DNA of 21,391 nucleotides from Deltaproteobacteria bacterium (GCA_020342025.1 CP070840.1:3957102-3978492), one strand, 5' to 3'; positions 7,444 through 14,848 are shown, counted from the stretch's first letter. A program made the numbers and translations. Notes: generated from the sequence alone by a model not told the origin.

Positions 7444-8049
7444 ATGCACATCTCTGAAGGCGTATTGGCCGCTCCCGTTCTTGTAGGCGGTGCCGCGCTG
7501 ACCGCAGCAGGCCTGGGCGTGGCGCTGAAAAAGCTTCATAATGAAGATATCCCCAAGGTGGGGGTCTTGTCGGCGGGCTTTTTTGTGGCCGGCCTGATTC
7601 AAGTTCCCATTGGGGTCGCATCCGTGCACCTGGTCCTAAACGGGTTGGTCGGGCTTATCCTTGGCTGGCTCTCTTTTCCCGCCATTTTTGTGGGGCTTTT
7701 ACTCCAGAGCATCATGTTTCAATATGGGGGCATTACAGCTCTAGGTGTCAATACCTTTAATATGGCCGTCCCGGCGCTGGTCTCCCGCGCCCTTTTTGGA
7801 CGGCTTGCGACCAGGACATCAAAGAGCTATTTATCTTCAGCGTTTGCATTTATGGCTGGATCGTTGGCCGTCTTCTTGAGCGGTATTCTGGTGGGAATTT
7901 CTCTTTATCTGACAGGCGAGGCCTTTTTGCCTGCCGCAAAGATCGTGGTAGCAGGTCATATCCCGGTTATGTTGATCGAAGGCGTAATTACATCAGCCAG
8001 TGTAACTTTCCTAAAGAAGGTTAAACCAGAACTTCTCTCCATGATCTGA
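7444..8049 (+). CDS. cbiM: CbiM-type energy-coupling-factor transporter substrate-binding membrane protein
   Basis: This 201-residue integral membrane protein is the substrate-specific (S) component of cobalt/nickel ECF transporters. It begins MHISEGVL, the hallmark CbiM/NikM N-terminus, in which the amino group and His2 coordinate the metal in characterised homologues. Further family signatures are HLVLNGLVGLILGW, FQYGGITALGVNTFNMAVPA and GHIPVMLIEGVIT. About six membrane helices are evident. In most operons CbiM is followed by CbiN/CbiQ/CbiO; here none follows, and the next gene is an unrelated lipoprotein with its own promoter. It may use transporter parts encoded elsewhere or act alone. 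Upstream is about 550 bases of repeats with no visible B12 or nickel regulatory RNA. The metal (Co or Ni) is undetermined. Confidence 0.88.
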   Translation: MHISEGVLAAPVLVGGAALTAAGLGVALKKLHNEDIPKVGVLSAGFFVAGLIQVPIGVASVHLVLNGLVGLILGWLSFPAIFVGLLLQSIMFQYGGITALGVNTFNMAVPALVSRALFGRLATRTSKSYLSSAFAFMAGSLAVFLSGILVGISLYLTGEAFLPAAKIVVAGHIPVMLIEGVITSASVTFLKKVKPELLSMI

Positions 8050-8082
8050 GGCCACATTCCGAAGAATGCCACGCGTTCTAGA

Positions 8083-8111
8083 TTGACATATGGAGCTCAT
8101 TTCTTTATAAT
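8083..8111 (+). promoter_or_regulatory. Perfect-consensus sigma-70 promoter for the SH3 lipoprotein gene
   Basis: TTGACA (8083-8088), a 17-base spacer, then TATAAT (8106-8111). Both hexamers match the consensus exactly. It lies about 50 bases before the ATG at 8163, giving a leader of roughly 45 bases. Confidence 0.8.
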
Positions 8112-8162
8112 TTTTCCCAAAAAGACTCATTTTTATTTATTTCGAATAACAAGGATCTCCAA

Positions 8163-8945
8163 ATGGAAGGAAAAAAAGGTAAGCGGGGCCATTTAAAATT
8201 GGGGCTCGCTGTTTCTATTTGCCTTATCACGGCATGTGCGACACTGTCCTCTAACCAAACCCAAGTGTCTTCTAGTGTTGAGGAAAATAGGAAGCTAAAG
8301 AAGGCCTTGGCAGAAAGCGATGCGGAGCGAAAAGACCTCAAAGACAGGGTCTCCAAAATGCACGTGCAAATGTTGGAAAAAGACGGCCAAATCAAGAAGC
8401 TTGAGGAGCGCCAGAACACAAAACAAAAAGTGTTGGACGATGCCATTCAGGAAGTGGTAAGAGCCAAAGCAAAGTTGGCTAGTCTGGAGAGCAAGGCAGA
8501 GGCGGCATCGAATATGGCTGAGGCCGAGATTGCCTTGAGGACCCTTAAGGTGGAGTTAGGGGCTGGGGAGACGGATCCAGATGTTATTAAGGCCAAGCAG
8601 CTGTTGAAGATGAGCGCGCTGGAGTTTAAAAAGGAAAACTACGGGGGTGCCCTTTACCTGACCAGTCAGGCGATGAGTCACATCAAGGCTGGCCAGATAC
8701 GAATGGGGCCGCGCGAAGAGTTCCCCGTCATCAAGGATGAAATCCTATTCACTGAGCCATTGTCCCTCCGGGTGCTGAAAACGAGTAATCTCAGGGAAGC
8801 CCCTGACCTCAAAAGCAGGGTCGTCACCACATTGGGGAAAGGCGCTCCGGTTGTAGGTTATTCATATAAAGGAGAGTGGGTGCGGGTACATTCTGAGCAA
8901 GGAATCCATGGGTGGATCTTTCAGACTTTGGTGGGAACTCGCTAG
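8163..8945 (+). CDS. Lipoprotein with coiled coil and C-terminal bacterial SH3 domain
   Basis: This is a 260-residue predicted lipoprotein. After a basic start, a hydrophobic stretch (LGLAVSICLITAC) ends in a lipobox with the lipidated Cys at position 25, so it should be anchored in a membrane facing the periplasm. Residues ~38-130 are rich in K, E and heptad-like leucines (ENRKLKKALAESDAERKDLKDRV), indicating a coiled coil. Residues ~140-180 form a helical, TPR-like stretch. Residues ~203-258 form an SH3b domain (LRVLKTSNLREAPDLKSRVV, then GEWVRVHSEQGIHGWIFQTLV), a module often found in envelope and peptidoglycan proteins. Its exact function is unknown. It has its own strong promoter (8083-8111) and is convergent with the diguanylate cyclase gene 35 bases away. 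Confidence 0.75.
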   Translation: MEGKKGKRGHLKLGLAVSICLITACATLSSNQTQVSSSVEENRKLKKALAESDAERKDLKDRVSKMHVQMLEKDGQIKKLEERQNTKQKVLDDAIQEVVRAKAKLASLESKAEAASNMAEAEIALRTLKVELGAGETDPDVIKAKQLLKMSALEFKKENYGGALYLTSQAMSHIKAGQIRMGPREEFPVIKDEILFTEPLSLRVLKTSNLREAPDLKSRVVTTLGKGAPVVGYSYKGEWVRVHSEQGIHGWIFQTLVGTR

Positions 8946-8980
8946 GAAATCAAAGCTCAACGCGTAAATCCTGGCTCACG

Positions 8981-10732
8981 TCACCGAGCCGCCTTCTTCC
9001 TCTTCTTTTTCCGTCCCCCACTGGCAAGAACCACGCGGTCCCGACCGCGCCTTTTGGCCTGATACAGGGCCGCATCAGCTTTGCTAATTATGGCCTGAGC
9101 ATCGTCTCCGTGTTCTGGGAAAGAAGCGACACCCACACTAATGGTCACGTGCACTGAATGACCATTGGCATTAATTTTCTCTTTGGCCAGGCTGTCCCTG
9201 ATGCGCTCTGCCGCCTTCACACCCTCATCCTGCTCGATTTCCGGCATGACGATTATGAATTCCTCTCCGCCATAGCGCGCGGCATAGTCACAGCTACGGA
9301 TTGATTCCCGGAATACTTTGCCCATATGACGGAGTACCTCATCTCCCGCCAGGTGGCCATATGTGTCATTGAATTTCTTGAAGTGATCAATATCAATGAT
9401 CAACAGTGCGAAAGGGCGCTCATATCGTCTGGAGCGACCTATTTCTCCGCCCAACGACTCCATAAGGTGTTTGCGGTTGTAAAGTCCTGTCAAACTATCT
9501 GTTACGGAGAGGATTTCCAGCTCCTTGTTCTTCTCCGTCAAGGCCTCGTTTGCTGCAGCCAGTTGTTCTCGACCTCTGCGGATCCGCGCTACCATGTGGT
9601 TGAACACTTGGGTCAGGTAACCCACCTCACTGCGACTGAGAACGGGGAGATCCACCTCCAGATCGCCCGCAGATACCTTATCAGCTCCCTTCGTCAGCCT
9701 GGCCAGAGGTCGCACGATGCTTAGACCAAGGAGATACGCGCAAAGTCCAATAAGAAGCAGGACCCCAGCAAACAGCCCCAGGGTCAGATTTCGAAGCCGA
9801 ACAATCTCAGCATATGCCTTCTGACTGTCTTTTTCGGCCACAACGCCCCAATCCAATTCCGGTACTTTCTTGAGTGTTCCCACCACCTCCTTACCTTGGT
9901 AACCGGTGTATTTCATAGGGGTTCTCTCTTCGGAAAAGAGCCCGTCTAAAGTCTTATCTATCATGATTTTTCTGAGGGTCTTCATCGGGATGGGCAGAGA
10001 ACTGACAAGCAAAATGCCCTCCTTTGTGATGAGTTGCAGGTCCACTGCCTCTCCCTGAGCGTATTTTTCCAGCATCAAGCCGATGGCTTGAAAGTTCAGT
10101 TTAATGGCCAGGACACCCAGGATGCGGTTGCGGTCAGCTAATATGGGCGTGGCAATCAACATGACTGGGATCTGTGAGGCCTGGTCAAGATAGGGTTTGC
10201 CGACGATGGGTTTGTCAGATCGCGCCGTCTCCAGCCACTTTTCTGGCATTTTCAAGGGACTTGCCTTTTTTGCACTGGTGGCCAGTGTTTTTCCTTCTAG
10301 ATCTAGGATTACGAGTTCTTCGTACTCGTCGAATTTCCCAAGCAGAGATCGGAAGTAGTCTCTGATCCGACGCTGGGCATCCACCTTTTCAATGTGTGGC
10401 GTGTCGGCGCGGAAAACCTTCTCACGATATCTTAAAACGGTGTCTGAAACGGTGTATGTGCGTGCGTCATTAAGTTTTCTTTGGAGCCATAGGGCAACTT
10501 CTCTTGAGGTTTGGTCCGTGACAACTTTCAGTTCCTGTCTAATGTTATCGCTCAAGAATCTCCTGTTCTGAACATAGGAAACCCAGCCCATAATCACGGT
10601 GGGAATAATGGTGGCGAGGAGAGCGAAAACAATTATTTTGGTCTTGATGCTATCTAGGCGAGAGATTCGGAGGAATTGGGTTTTCGATTGTGCCTCAGAA
10701 GCCAAATGAGCAGTCCCCCTGCGGGCATGCAA
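8981..10732 (-). CDS. Membrane diguanylate cyclase (Cache-HAMP-GGDEF)
   Basis: This 583-residue c-di-GMP synthase is of the transmembrane-sensor type. In order: a short cytoplasmic start, TM1 (~33-54), a periplasmic double-Cache-like sensor (~60-312, with the characteristic VILDLEGKTLATS and GILLVSS repeats), TM2 (~316-340), HAMP (~341-386), a coiled-coil linker, and a GGDEF domain (~408-572). The active site is GGEEF (488-492). The RSCD motif at 479-482, five residues upstream, fits a c-di-GMP inhibitory I-site. DIDHFKKFNDTYGH and a basic tail complete the family pattern, so it should be active and feedback-inhibited. The signal sensed is unknown. A good promoter lies at 10835-10863. The ATG at 10732 has no clear Shine-Dalgarno, so the exact start is uncertain by a few codons. 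Confidence 0.93.
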   Translation of the reverse strand: MHARRGTAHLASEAQSKTQFLRISRLDSIKTKIIVFALLATIIPTVIMGWVSYVQNRRFLSDNIRQELKVVTDQTSREVALWLQRKLNDARTYTVSDTVLRYREKVFRADTPHIEKVDAQRRIRDYFRSLLGKFDEYEELVILDLEGKTLATSAKKASPLKMPEKWLETARSDKPIVGKPYLDQASQIPVMLIATPILADRNRILGVLAIKLNFQAIGLMLEKYAQGEAVDLQLITKEGILLVSSLPIPMKTLRKIMIDKTLDGLFSEERTPMKYTGYQGKEVVGTLKKVPELDWGVVAEKDSQKAYAEIVRLRNLTLGLFAGVLLLIGLCAYLLGLSIVRPLARLTKGADKVSAGDLEVDLPVLSRSEVGYLTQVFNHMVARIRRGREQLAAANEALTEKNKELEILSVTDSLTGLYNRKHLMESLGGEIGRSRRYERPFALLIIDIDHFKKFNDTYGHLAGDEVLRHMGKVFRESIRSCDYAARYGGEEFIIVMPEIEQDEGVKAAERIRDSLAKEKINANGHSVHVTISVGVASFPEHGDDAQAIISKADAALYQAKRRGRDRVVLASGGRKKKRKKAAR

Positions 10733-10834
10733 AAAAATATGCCTTCAGTCATTATCAAAAACAGGCACCTAGCATTGTAGGCTTATTCTGAAAATGAGTT
10801 CAAGACATCAAAGATAAGATCATAATTAGTTAAA

Positions 10835-10863
10835 AGTATAAGGGAAAGAGGGTTTTAAGTCAA
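10835..10863 (-). promoter_or_regulatory. Sigma-70 promoter for the diguanylate cyclase gene
   Basis: On the minus strand: TTGACT (10858-10863), a 17-base spacer, then TATACT (10835-10840). It lies about 100 bases upstream of the ATG at 10732 and points into it, implying a leader of roughly 95 bases. Confidence 0.7.
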
Positions 10864-10885
10864 GTTTGGCACACCCATTAAAGAA

Positions 10886-10993
10886 TGGAGTGTTGGAGTT
10901 CTGGGCTATTGGAAAAAGCTAAAACCCGAATGTCAACTTGAATAAGTCCTTAATCATTACTCCATCACTCCACCGCTCCATTACTCCAACAGG
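10886..10993. repeat. Dispersed ACTCC repeat, copy 2
   Basis: TGGAGTGTTGGAGTT (10886-10900) faces an array of ACTCCATCACTCC / GCTCCATTACTCCAACAG (10956-10993), so the arms can pair partly. ATTACTCCATCACTC (10956-10970) is identical to 7409-7423, 3.5 kb away. The block lies between the divergent cyclase promoter and the SUMF1-like gene end, in a 415-base stretch without genes (10733-11147). Confidence 0.6.
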
Positions 10994-11032
10994 CTTTCGC
11001 TTGAAGGAAAGACCCCCTAAAATCCCCCTGAC

Positions 11033-11079
11033 GGGGCGGCTCAAAGCCAGGTCCTCAGGGCCTGGCTTTGAGCTGCCCC
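11033..11079. repeat. Long 19-bp hairpin downstream of the SUMF1-like gene
   Basis: GGGGCGGCTCAAAGCCAGG (11033-11051) pairs with CCTGGCTTTGAGCTGCCCC (11061-11079) over 19 positions with a single G-T pair, around a 9-base loop. It is embedded in CCCCCT-rich repeat DNA (CCCCCTAAAATCCCCCTGAC before it, CCCCTTAGCAAAGG after it). It lies 69 bases past the end of the minus-strand SUMF1-like gene and could stall or protect that transcript's 3' end. No immediate T-tract is visible on either strand, so I do not call it an intrinsic terminator. Confidence 0.65.
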
Positions 11080-11147
11080 TTAGCAAAGGAAACCAGCAGA
11101 TATCAACAAAATGGAGCGGGAATTATCCGAGTCCGGATTTCGTGATT

Positions 11148-11894
11148 TTAATCGGGGATCTCCTTTACACAGCGGAACCCGAGCCAGTGGGCGCCATTGT
11201 CGGGATCCTCAGGCGTCCACCGACAAGTGACCCTGACGAAAGTGGCAGAACCTAAGAAGCATCCTCCTCGCATGGGGAGATGCTCACCTAGCCATTTCCC
11301 CTCACACATTTCCCAGACATTCCCGCACATATCGTAACACCCAAATGGGCTCATCCCTTTGTCGAAGATGCCAATCTCAGATGTGCGCTCAAGGCCATAT
11401 TCTCTGGAATTGCACCTTTCGGGGAGGAATTCGTGGCCCCATGCCCAATGACGACCATCGGTTCCACGCCCAGCCTTCTCCCATTGCGCCTCTGTGGGAA
11501 GGGATTTCCCCGCCCACCTGGCATAAGCCCGTGCATCCTCCCACCCTACAAAGACTACAGGTTGCATAGGCTGCCCCCACGAAGGATGATGCCAGAGCCC
11601 GGGCTCTCTACGCCCGGTTTCTTCAATGAATTTTCGATACTGAAAGTTGGTCACCGGATATCTGTCTATGTAGAATGCCTTAACATGTACATTGCGGGCG
11701 GGAATCTCTGTTGCGAAAACGGGATTCTGCCTCTGATCCAAAATGAATATCTGGCGAAGTTCTTCCTCCGTTATTCCCATTAGGAATGGACCCTGGGGCA
11801 CCAGTACCATCTCAGCCCCATCCAAGGGGCATATGAGGCTATCAGGTGGAGGCCCGGAACCCAACTCCAAGCTTAAGTCCCATTGGTTTCCCAA
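11148..11894 (-). CDS. SUMF1/FGE-fold protein lacking the paired catalytic cysteines
   Basis: This 248-residue protein belongs to the formylglycine-generating-enzyme (SUMF1) superfamily. Typical landmarks are MVLVPQGPFLMG, YIDRYPVTNFQYRKFIEETG, PVVFVGWEDARAYARWAGKSLPTEAQWEKAGRG, GNVWEMCEGKW, MRGGCFLG and the final HWLGFRCVKE. True FGEs use a Cys-x4-Cys pair after the RGGS region; here the aligned segment reads RGGCFLGSATFVRVTCRW, with Val at the first Cys position, so sulfatase-activating chemistry is doubtful. No sulfatase is nearby. The start is a TTG with GAGGGAGGG seven bases upstream, 17 bases after the DapA-like stop, so the two are translated from one message. Its role is unknown; other SUMF1-fold proteins act as non-heme-iron or structural binding domains. 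Confidence 0.85.
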   Translation of the reverse strand: MGNQWDLSLELGSGPPPDSLICPLDGAEMVLVPQGPFLMGITEEELRQIFILDQRQNPVFATEIPARNVHVKAFYIDRYPVTNFQYRKFIEETGRREPGLWHHPSWGQPMQPVVFVGWEDARAYARWAGKSLPTEAQWEKAGRGTDGRHWAWGHEFLPERCNSREYGLERTSEIGIFDKGMSPFGCYDMCGNVWEMCEGKWLGEHLPMRGGCFLGSATFVRVTCRWTPEDPDNGAHWLGFRCVKEIPD

Positions 11895-11911
11895 CGTGAG
11901 GCCCTCCCTCG

Positions 11912-12802
11912 TTAGAAGAGATTCAAGTTTCCTAAAGCTTGTTTCAAGGCCTCTCCTTCCGTTGGACTCAGTTCCGGCAAGGGTTCTCTAACGGGTCCCC
12001 CCGGAAGTCCTAACATGCGTAAAGCTGCTTTGCACGGAGCCACATACCCAGGGTCATATTCAAGTAAACGATTCAATTCCTGAATCCTCATGTGAAGGCC
12101 AAAGGCTTCATCATGTTTTCCCTTTTCTGTGAAGTGGAATATCTGAACCATTTGTTTAGGAATTACGCAAGCTGCTGTTGAAAAAATGCCCCTTGCTCCC
12201 GCGCAAAGGGACGGATAGAACTGGCTGTCAATCCCAGTGCAGATGGAGATCTTCTCACCACTCCTCCTTATTGTTTCAACGAGCTGCCCAAAATCAGAGT
12301 TGCTCTGTTTCAGACCGATGACACCTTTGAAATCAGCGATCTTGTCTATCAGGTCTGGGCCAAGGTTATTTCCCGTGTAGAGAGGGTTGTTGTAGATGAT
12401 TATGGGGATTTCGAGATTACTTGATAATGTCTTAAAGTGTCTGAGGGTTGATTCAGCAGGGAGTTTGTAAAAGTAGGGAGGGGTGAGAATCACGGCATTT
12501 GCCCCGACTTCTTTCGCATCCTCTGAAAGTAAAAGCGTTTCTCTCGTGCTGCATGCGGCAGTTCCTGCAATGACAGGTACCGCTCCCTTTACCTCTTTAA
12601 CCACAGTCTCACTGACCATCCTCTTCTCTTCTCTCAGGAGATGAGGGAATTCACCATTCCCTCCCGTTGTCATGATGCCGTGAACTCCGTTGTCTAATAG
12701 AAACCTGGTCAGGCGTTTGAGCCCCTCCTTGTCCAGGTCGCCATCTGCAGTAAATGGTGTGACAATAGCGGGGATAACCCCTTTAAGGTCTTTAATTCGC
12801 AT
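11912..12802 (-). CDS. DapA/NAL-family pyruvate-type aldolase or synthase (not a clear DapA)
   Basis: This 296-residue protein is a TIM-barrel member of the dihydrodipicolinate synthase / N-acetylneuraminate lyase family, which forms a Schiff base between Lys and an alpha-keto acid. Motifs: GVIPAIVTPFTADGDLD at the N-terminus, MTTGGNGEFPHL (Thr-Thr and Gly-Glu of the active site), Tyr137 in IIIYNNPLYTGN and the Schiff-base Lys165 in GLKQSN. Authentic DapA has an Arg right after the Tyr motif (YNVPxRTG) that binds aspartate semialdehyde. Here the sequence is YNNPLYTG without Arg, so lysine synthesis is unlikely and the substrate is open. Its ATG has a strong Shine-Dalgarno (GGAAGGAG, six bases away). 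It is first in a two-gene unit with the SUMF1-like protein. Confidence 0.88.
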   Translation of the reverse strand: MRIKDLKGVIPAIVTPFTADGDLDKEGLKRLTRFLLDNGVHGIMTTGGNGEFPHLLREEKRMVSETVVKEVKGAVPVIAGTAACSTRETLLLSEDAKEVGANAVILTPPYFYKLPAESTLRHFKTLSSNLEIPIIIYNNPLYTGNNLGPDLIDKIADFKGVIGLKQSNSDFGQLVETIRRSGEKISICTGIDSQFYPSLCAGARGIFSTAACVIPKQMVQIFHFTEKGKHDEAFGLHMRIQELNRLLEYDPGYVAPCKAALRMLGLPGGPVREPLPELSPTEGEALKQALGNLNLF

Positions 12803-12909
12803 AGTAATCTCCTTCCTGTAGGCCCCGTCGCCAGGCTTCTTCGGGTGCGGCTTGAAATTCCCAGCTCAGTCATTGTCCGTAAGCGGTCCGGTATGATATG
12901 GGTCCCACT

Positions 12910-13203
12910 CTACAATTTCTCTTCCACGGATTTTACCTTACTCTCAATGCGTCCTAAAGGCCCCTTCCTGTAATCCACTTTAAGGGCCATGTAGACTCGG
13001 TCAGAGTCTTTTTTCAGTTCTTCAAAGCAATTAGTCACCACAGCCATGACCTGGTCCCATTCTCCCTCCACGCTTGTTCCCATGGGCCCAATTTTATGGG
13101 GCAAGCCACTATCTTTAATGATTTTCAACACTCTTGCCACATAGGCGCTCAAGCTGTCTCCCTTGTCCAGCGGAAAGATGGAGAAATCGATAAGTGCGCT
13201 CAT
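12910..13203 (-). CDS. MTH1187/YkoF-type thiamine-binding protein (DUF77)
   Basis: This 97-residue protein is of the MTH1187/DUF77 family of small ferredoxin-like-fold proteins, some of which bind thiamine or its pyrimidine (HMP). Family pattern: MSALIDFSIFPLDKGDSLS, then YVARVLKIIKDSGL, HKIGPMGTSVEGEWDQVM, and a C-terminal R-V-Y-M-ALKVDYRKG segment with a helix ending SKVKSVEEKL. I chose the ATG at 13203 because AAGGAGGG sits six bases before it and the family starts here; the frame extends about 40 codons further upstream but looks non-coding. It lies 107 bases upstream of the DapA-like gene on the same strand. No thiamine-synthesis gene or TPP riboswitch is visible nearby, so its function is only family-level. 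Confidence 0.85.
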   Translation of the reverse strand: MSALIDFSIFPLDKGDSLSAYVARVLKIIKDSGLPHKIGPMGTSVEGEWDQVMAVVTNCFEELKKDSDRVYMALKVDYRKGPLGRIESKVKSVEEKL

Positions 13204-13710
13204 GAAAAGCCCTCCTTTCCTGAAAGACTGGTTCTTCTTTTTCCCCTCCATTAATGTCTTGGCCGGCCTGGTTGATATCCTGAAAAACTTTGCCATGGAT
13301 ACCTGCTGTGCCCTATCACGCACGAGATGGGGCTATAGATGAAATCAGGTTCCTATCTGTTCGTTACGGAACTTATTAATGTGTAATCACCACATTATCA
13401 AGTCCTTAATCATGCCGTCAAATGCCCTTTTAAGGGAGATTTCACTTGACAACGCCATGAAATTAAACCATAAATGAATGTCGTTCATTTGAAGGATTTC
13501 GTCGTTCACTTCATAACAAACTGTCCCCCTCTGTTGTGAATCAAAGGAGGCAGAATTGGACGCCCATGAATCCAAGAAATTCCTTCCCTCGGTACCTGAA
13601 CCACTCCTTCCCTTAGGTGTCGCCAAACTCTATGTCTCGTTATCTCATATAGTGGGGAATTCCCATAAAAGATACAACATAGCCACCCGGTGATCCAAAG
13701 GAGGTGGAAG
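13204..13710. other. Gene-free divergent region with an operator-like repeat
   Basis: About 500 bases between two divergent genes. It contains AAATGAA-tgtcg-TTCATTT (13472-13490), a 7-bp inverted repeat of TetR-operator style. GTCGTTCATTT (13480-13490) recurs as GTCGTTCACTT (13501-13511), exactly 21 bases later, two helical turns. Minus-strand open frames of 70-80 codons here have no convincing start signals or similarity. I cannot name a regulator. Confidence 0.35.
13698..13710 (+). promoter_or_regulatory. Strong ribosome binding site that fixes the kinase-like start
   Basis: AAAGGAGGTGGAAG immediately precedes the ATG at 13711: a near-perfect anti-16S match with good spacing. It decides against the upstream in-frame ATG at 13690, which has no such site. 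Confidence 0.75.
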
Positions 13711-14589
13711 ATGGGTATTGTCACTATCTCGAGAGGCTCTTACAAAAGCGGTAGGGAGATTGCTGAGAAGACCGCTCAGGGACTGGGATACGATTGCATT
13801 TCTCGAGAAGTCTTGCTGAAGGCCTCAGAAGATTTCGACGTCCCAGAGGTAAAGCTTACTCAAGCCATTGAAGATGCCCCCTCGTTTCTAGATCGGTTTA
13901 CCCGTGGAAAAGAAAGATATATTGCTTACATTCAGGCGGCTCTCCTAAATCACCTGAAGAGAGACAACGTGGTCTATCATGGCTTCGCTTGTCATTTTTT
14001 TGTGAAAGATATTCCGCAGGTGCTGAAGATCCGGATTATTTTGGGGATGGCCGATCGTGTGGAAGATGTGATGGAGCGCTACAAAGTCCCAAGAAAAGAG
14101 GCATTGCGTCTTATTAAAAAGGTTGACGAGCAGAGAAAAAAATGGAGTCAGAGACTTTATGGATACGATCCGTCAAATCCCAGCCTCTATGATCTTGTCA
14201 TTCATGTGGACAAGCTCAAGGTGCAGGACGCTGTGGCCACCATTTGCCAGATTGCAGGTTTGGAGCAGTTTCAGACAACGCCAGAACAAAAAAGGACCCT
14301 GGAAGATTTGGCACTCGCTGCTCGGGTCAGGACATTCCTGGCAGGCGTGAAACCAAGCGTGGAAGTATGCACCGACAATGGATTTGTTTCTCTCAAGACA
14401 GTGGCTCCATTAGCCGAGAATTCGGAATTGGTCAAGAAAATGGGTGAGGTTGTGAAAAGCGTGCCAGGGGTTACTGGGATCAAAGTGCTGACCGGAGAGC
14501 GTCAAGACGATATGGAAGTCTATGTGTCTGAGCCAAGGTTTGATCCTGCCAAAGACATACGGTCAACCTATTTCACAGAATTGGGCTAA
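13711..14589 (+). CDS. Cytidylate-kinase-like protein fused to a BON-like domain
   Basis: This 292-residue two-domain protein starts with a cytidylate-kinase-like P-loop fold (~1-185). It begins MGIVTISRGSYKSGREIAEKTA, where GSYKSGR stands in for the Walker A motif of Cmk-type enzymes. YDCISREVLLKAS, VVYHGFACHFFVKD and VMERYKVPRKEALRLIKKVDEQRKKW follow, the latter resembling the LID region. Residues ~198-265 match the BON pattern (AARVRTFLAGVKPSVEV...GFVSLKTVAP...VVKSVPGVTGIKVL), a fold that usually binds membranes or hydrophobic ligands. The substrate is unknown; it is unlikely to be the housekeeping Cmk. It has no signal peptide, so it is cytoplasmic. It stands alone, with a strong Shine-Dalgarno and divergent from the thiamine-binding protein gene. 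Confidence 0.8.
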   Translation: MGIVTISRGSYKSGREIAEKTAQGLGYDCISREVLLKASEDFDVPEVKLTQAIEDAPSFLDRFTRGKERYIAYIQAALLNHLKRDNVVYHGFACHFFVKDIPQVLKIRIILGMADRVEDVMERYKVPRKEALRLIKKVDEQRKKWSQRLYGYDPSNPSLYDLVIHVDKLKVQDAVATICQIAGLEQFQTTPEQKRTLEDLALAARVRTFLAGVKPSVEVCTDNGFVSLKTVAPLAENSELVKKMGEVVKSVPGVTGIKVLTGERQDDMEVYVSEPRFDPAKDIRSTYFTELG

Positions 14590-14776
14590 GAGATTATCAA
14601 AATCGGATCCATCTCAAAGGACACCTTTTGCCTAGATGGCAAATACGGCACGTTCTGCTTTTATCATCGTATTTACATGCCCCGCTGCAATGCCTGTCTT
14701 AGCATCTTGAATGAACCACTTCAGTTGAGAGTCAAGCCTCCACTTACTCCAGACATCCGTCATGCAAATAAATACC

Positions 14777-14848
14777 TTGACACAGTTCTATCTTCTGCCA
14801 TCCTAAGATAGTGAAATACCCCGCTGATAAGAGCGGGCTTCCCACTAT
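14777..14848 (+). promoter_or_regulatory. TTGACA box followed by a structured leader candidate
   Basis: TTGACA (14777-14782) is a perfect -35 box, but the -10 is weak (TAAGAT at spacing 21). Downstream a nested structure is possible: outer ATAGTG (14808-14813) with CACTAT (14843-14848), enclosing the perfect CCCGCT-gataag-AGCGGG (14820-14837). It precedes the secreted hypothetical protein by about 110 bases. I do not recognise a known riboswitch. The rest of 14590-14955 holds no gene. Confidence 0.35.

Noticed and set aside
10867..10883. Sigma-54 promoter-like TGGCAC at 10867
   Set aside because: The -12 element reads TTAA instead of TTGC, and it points toward a gene-free stretch.
13387..13724. 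Minus-strand frames near 13400-13720, one ending with a helical stretch (IHLWFNFMALSSEIS) faintly like a TetR C-terminus
   Set aside because: No helix-turn-helix or start signal, and the resemblance is too weak to call a pseudogene.
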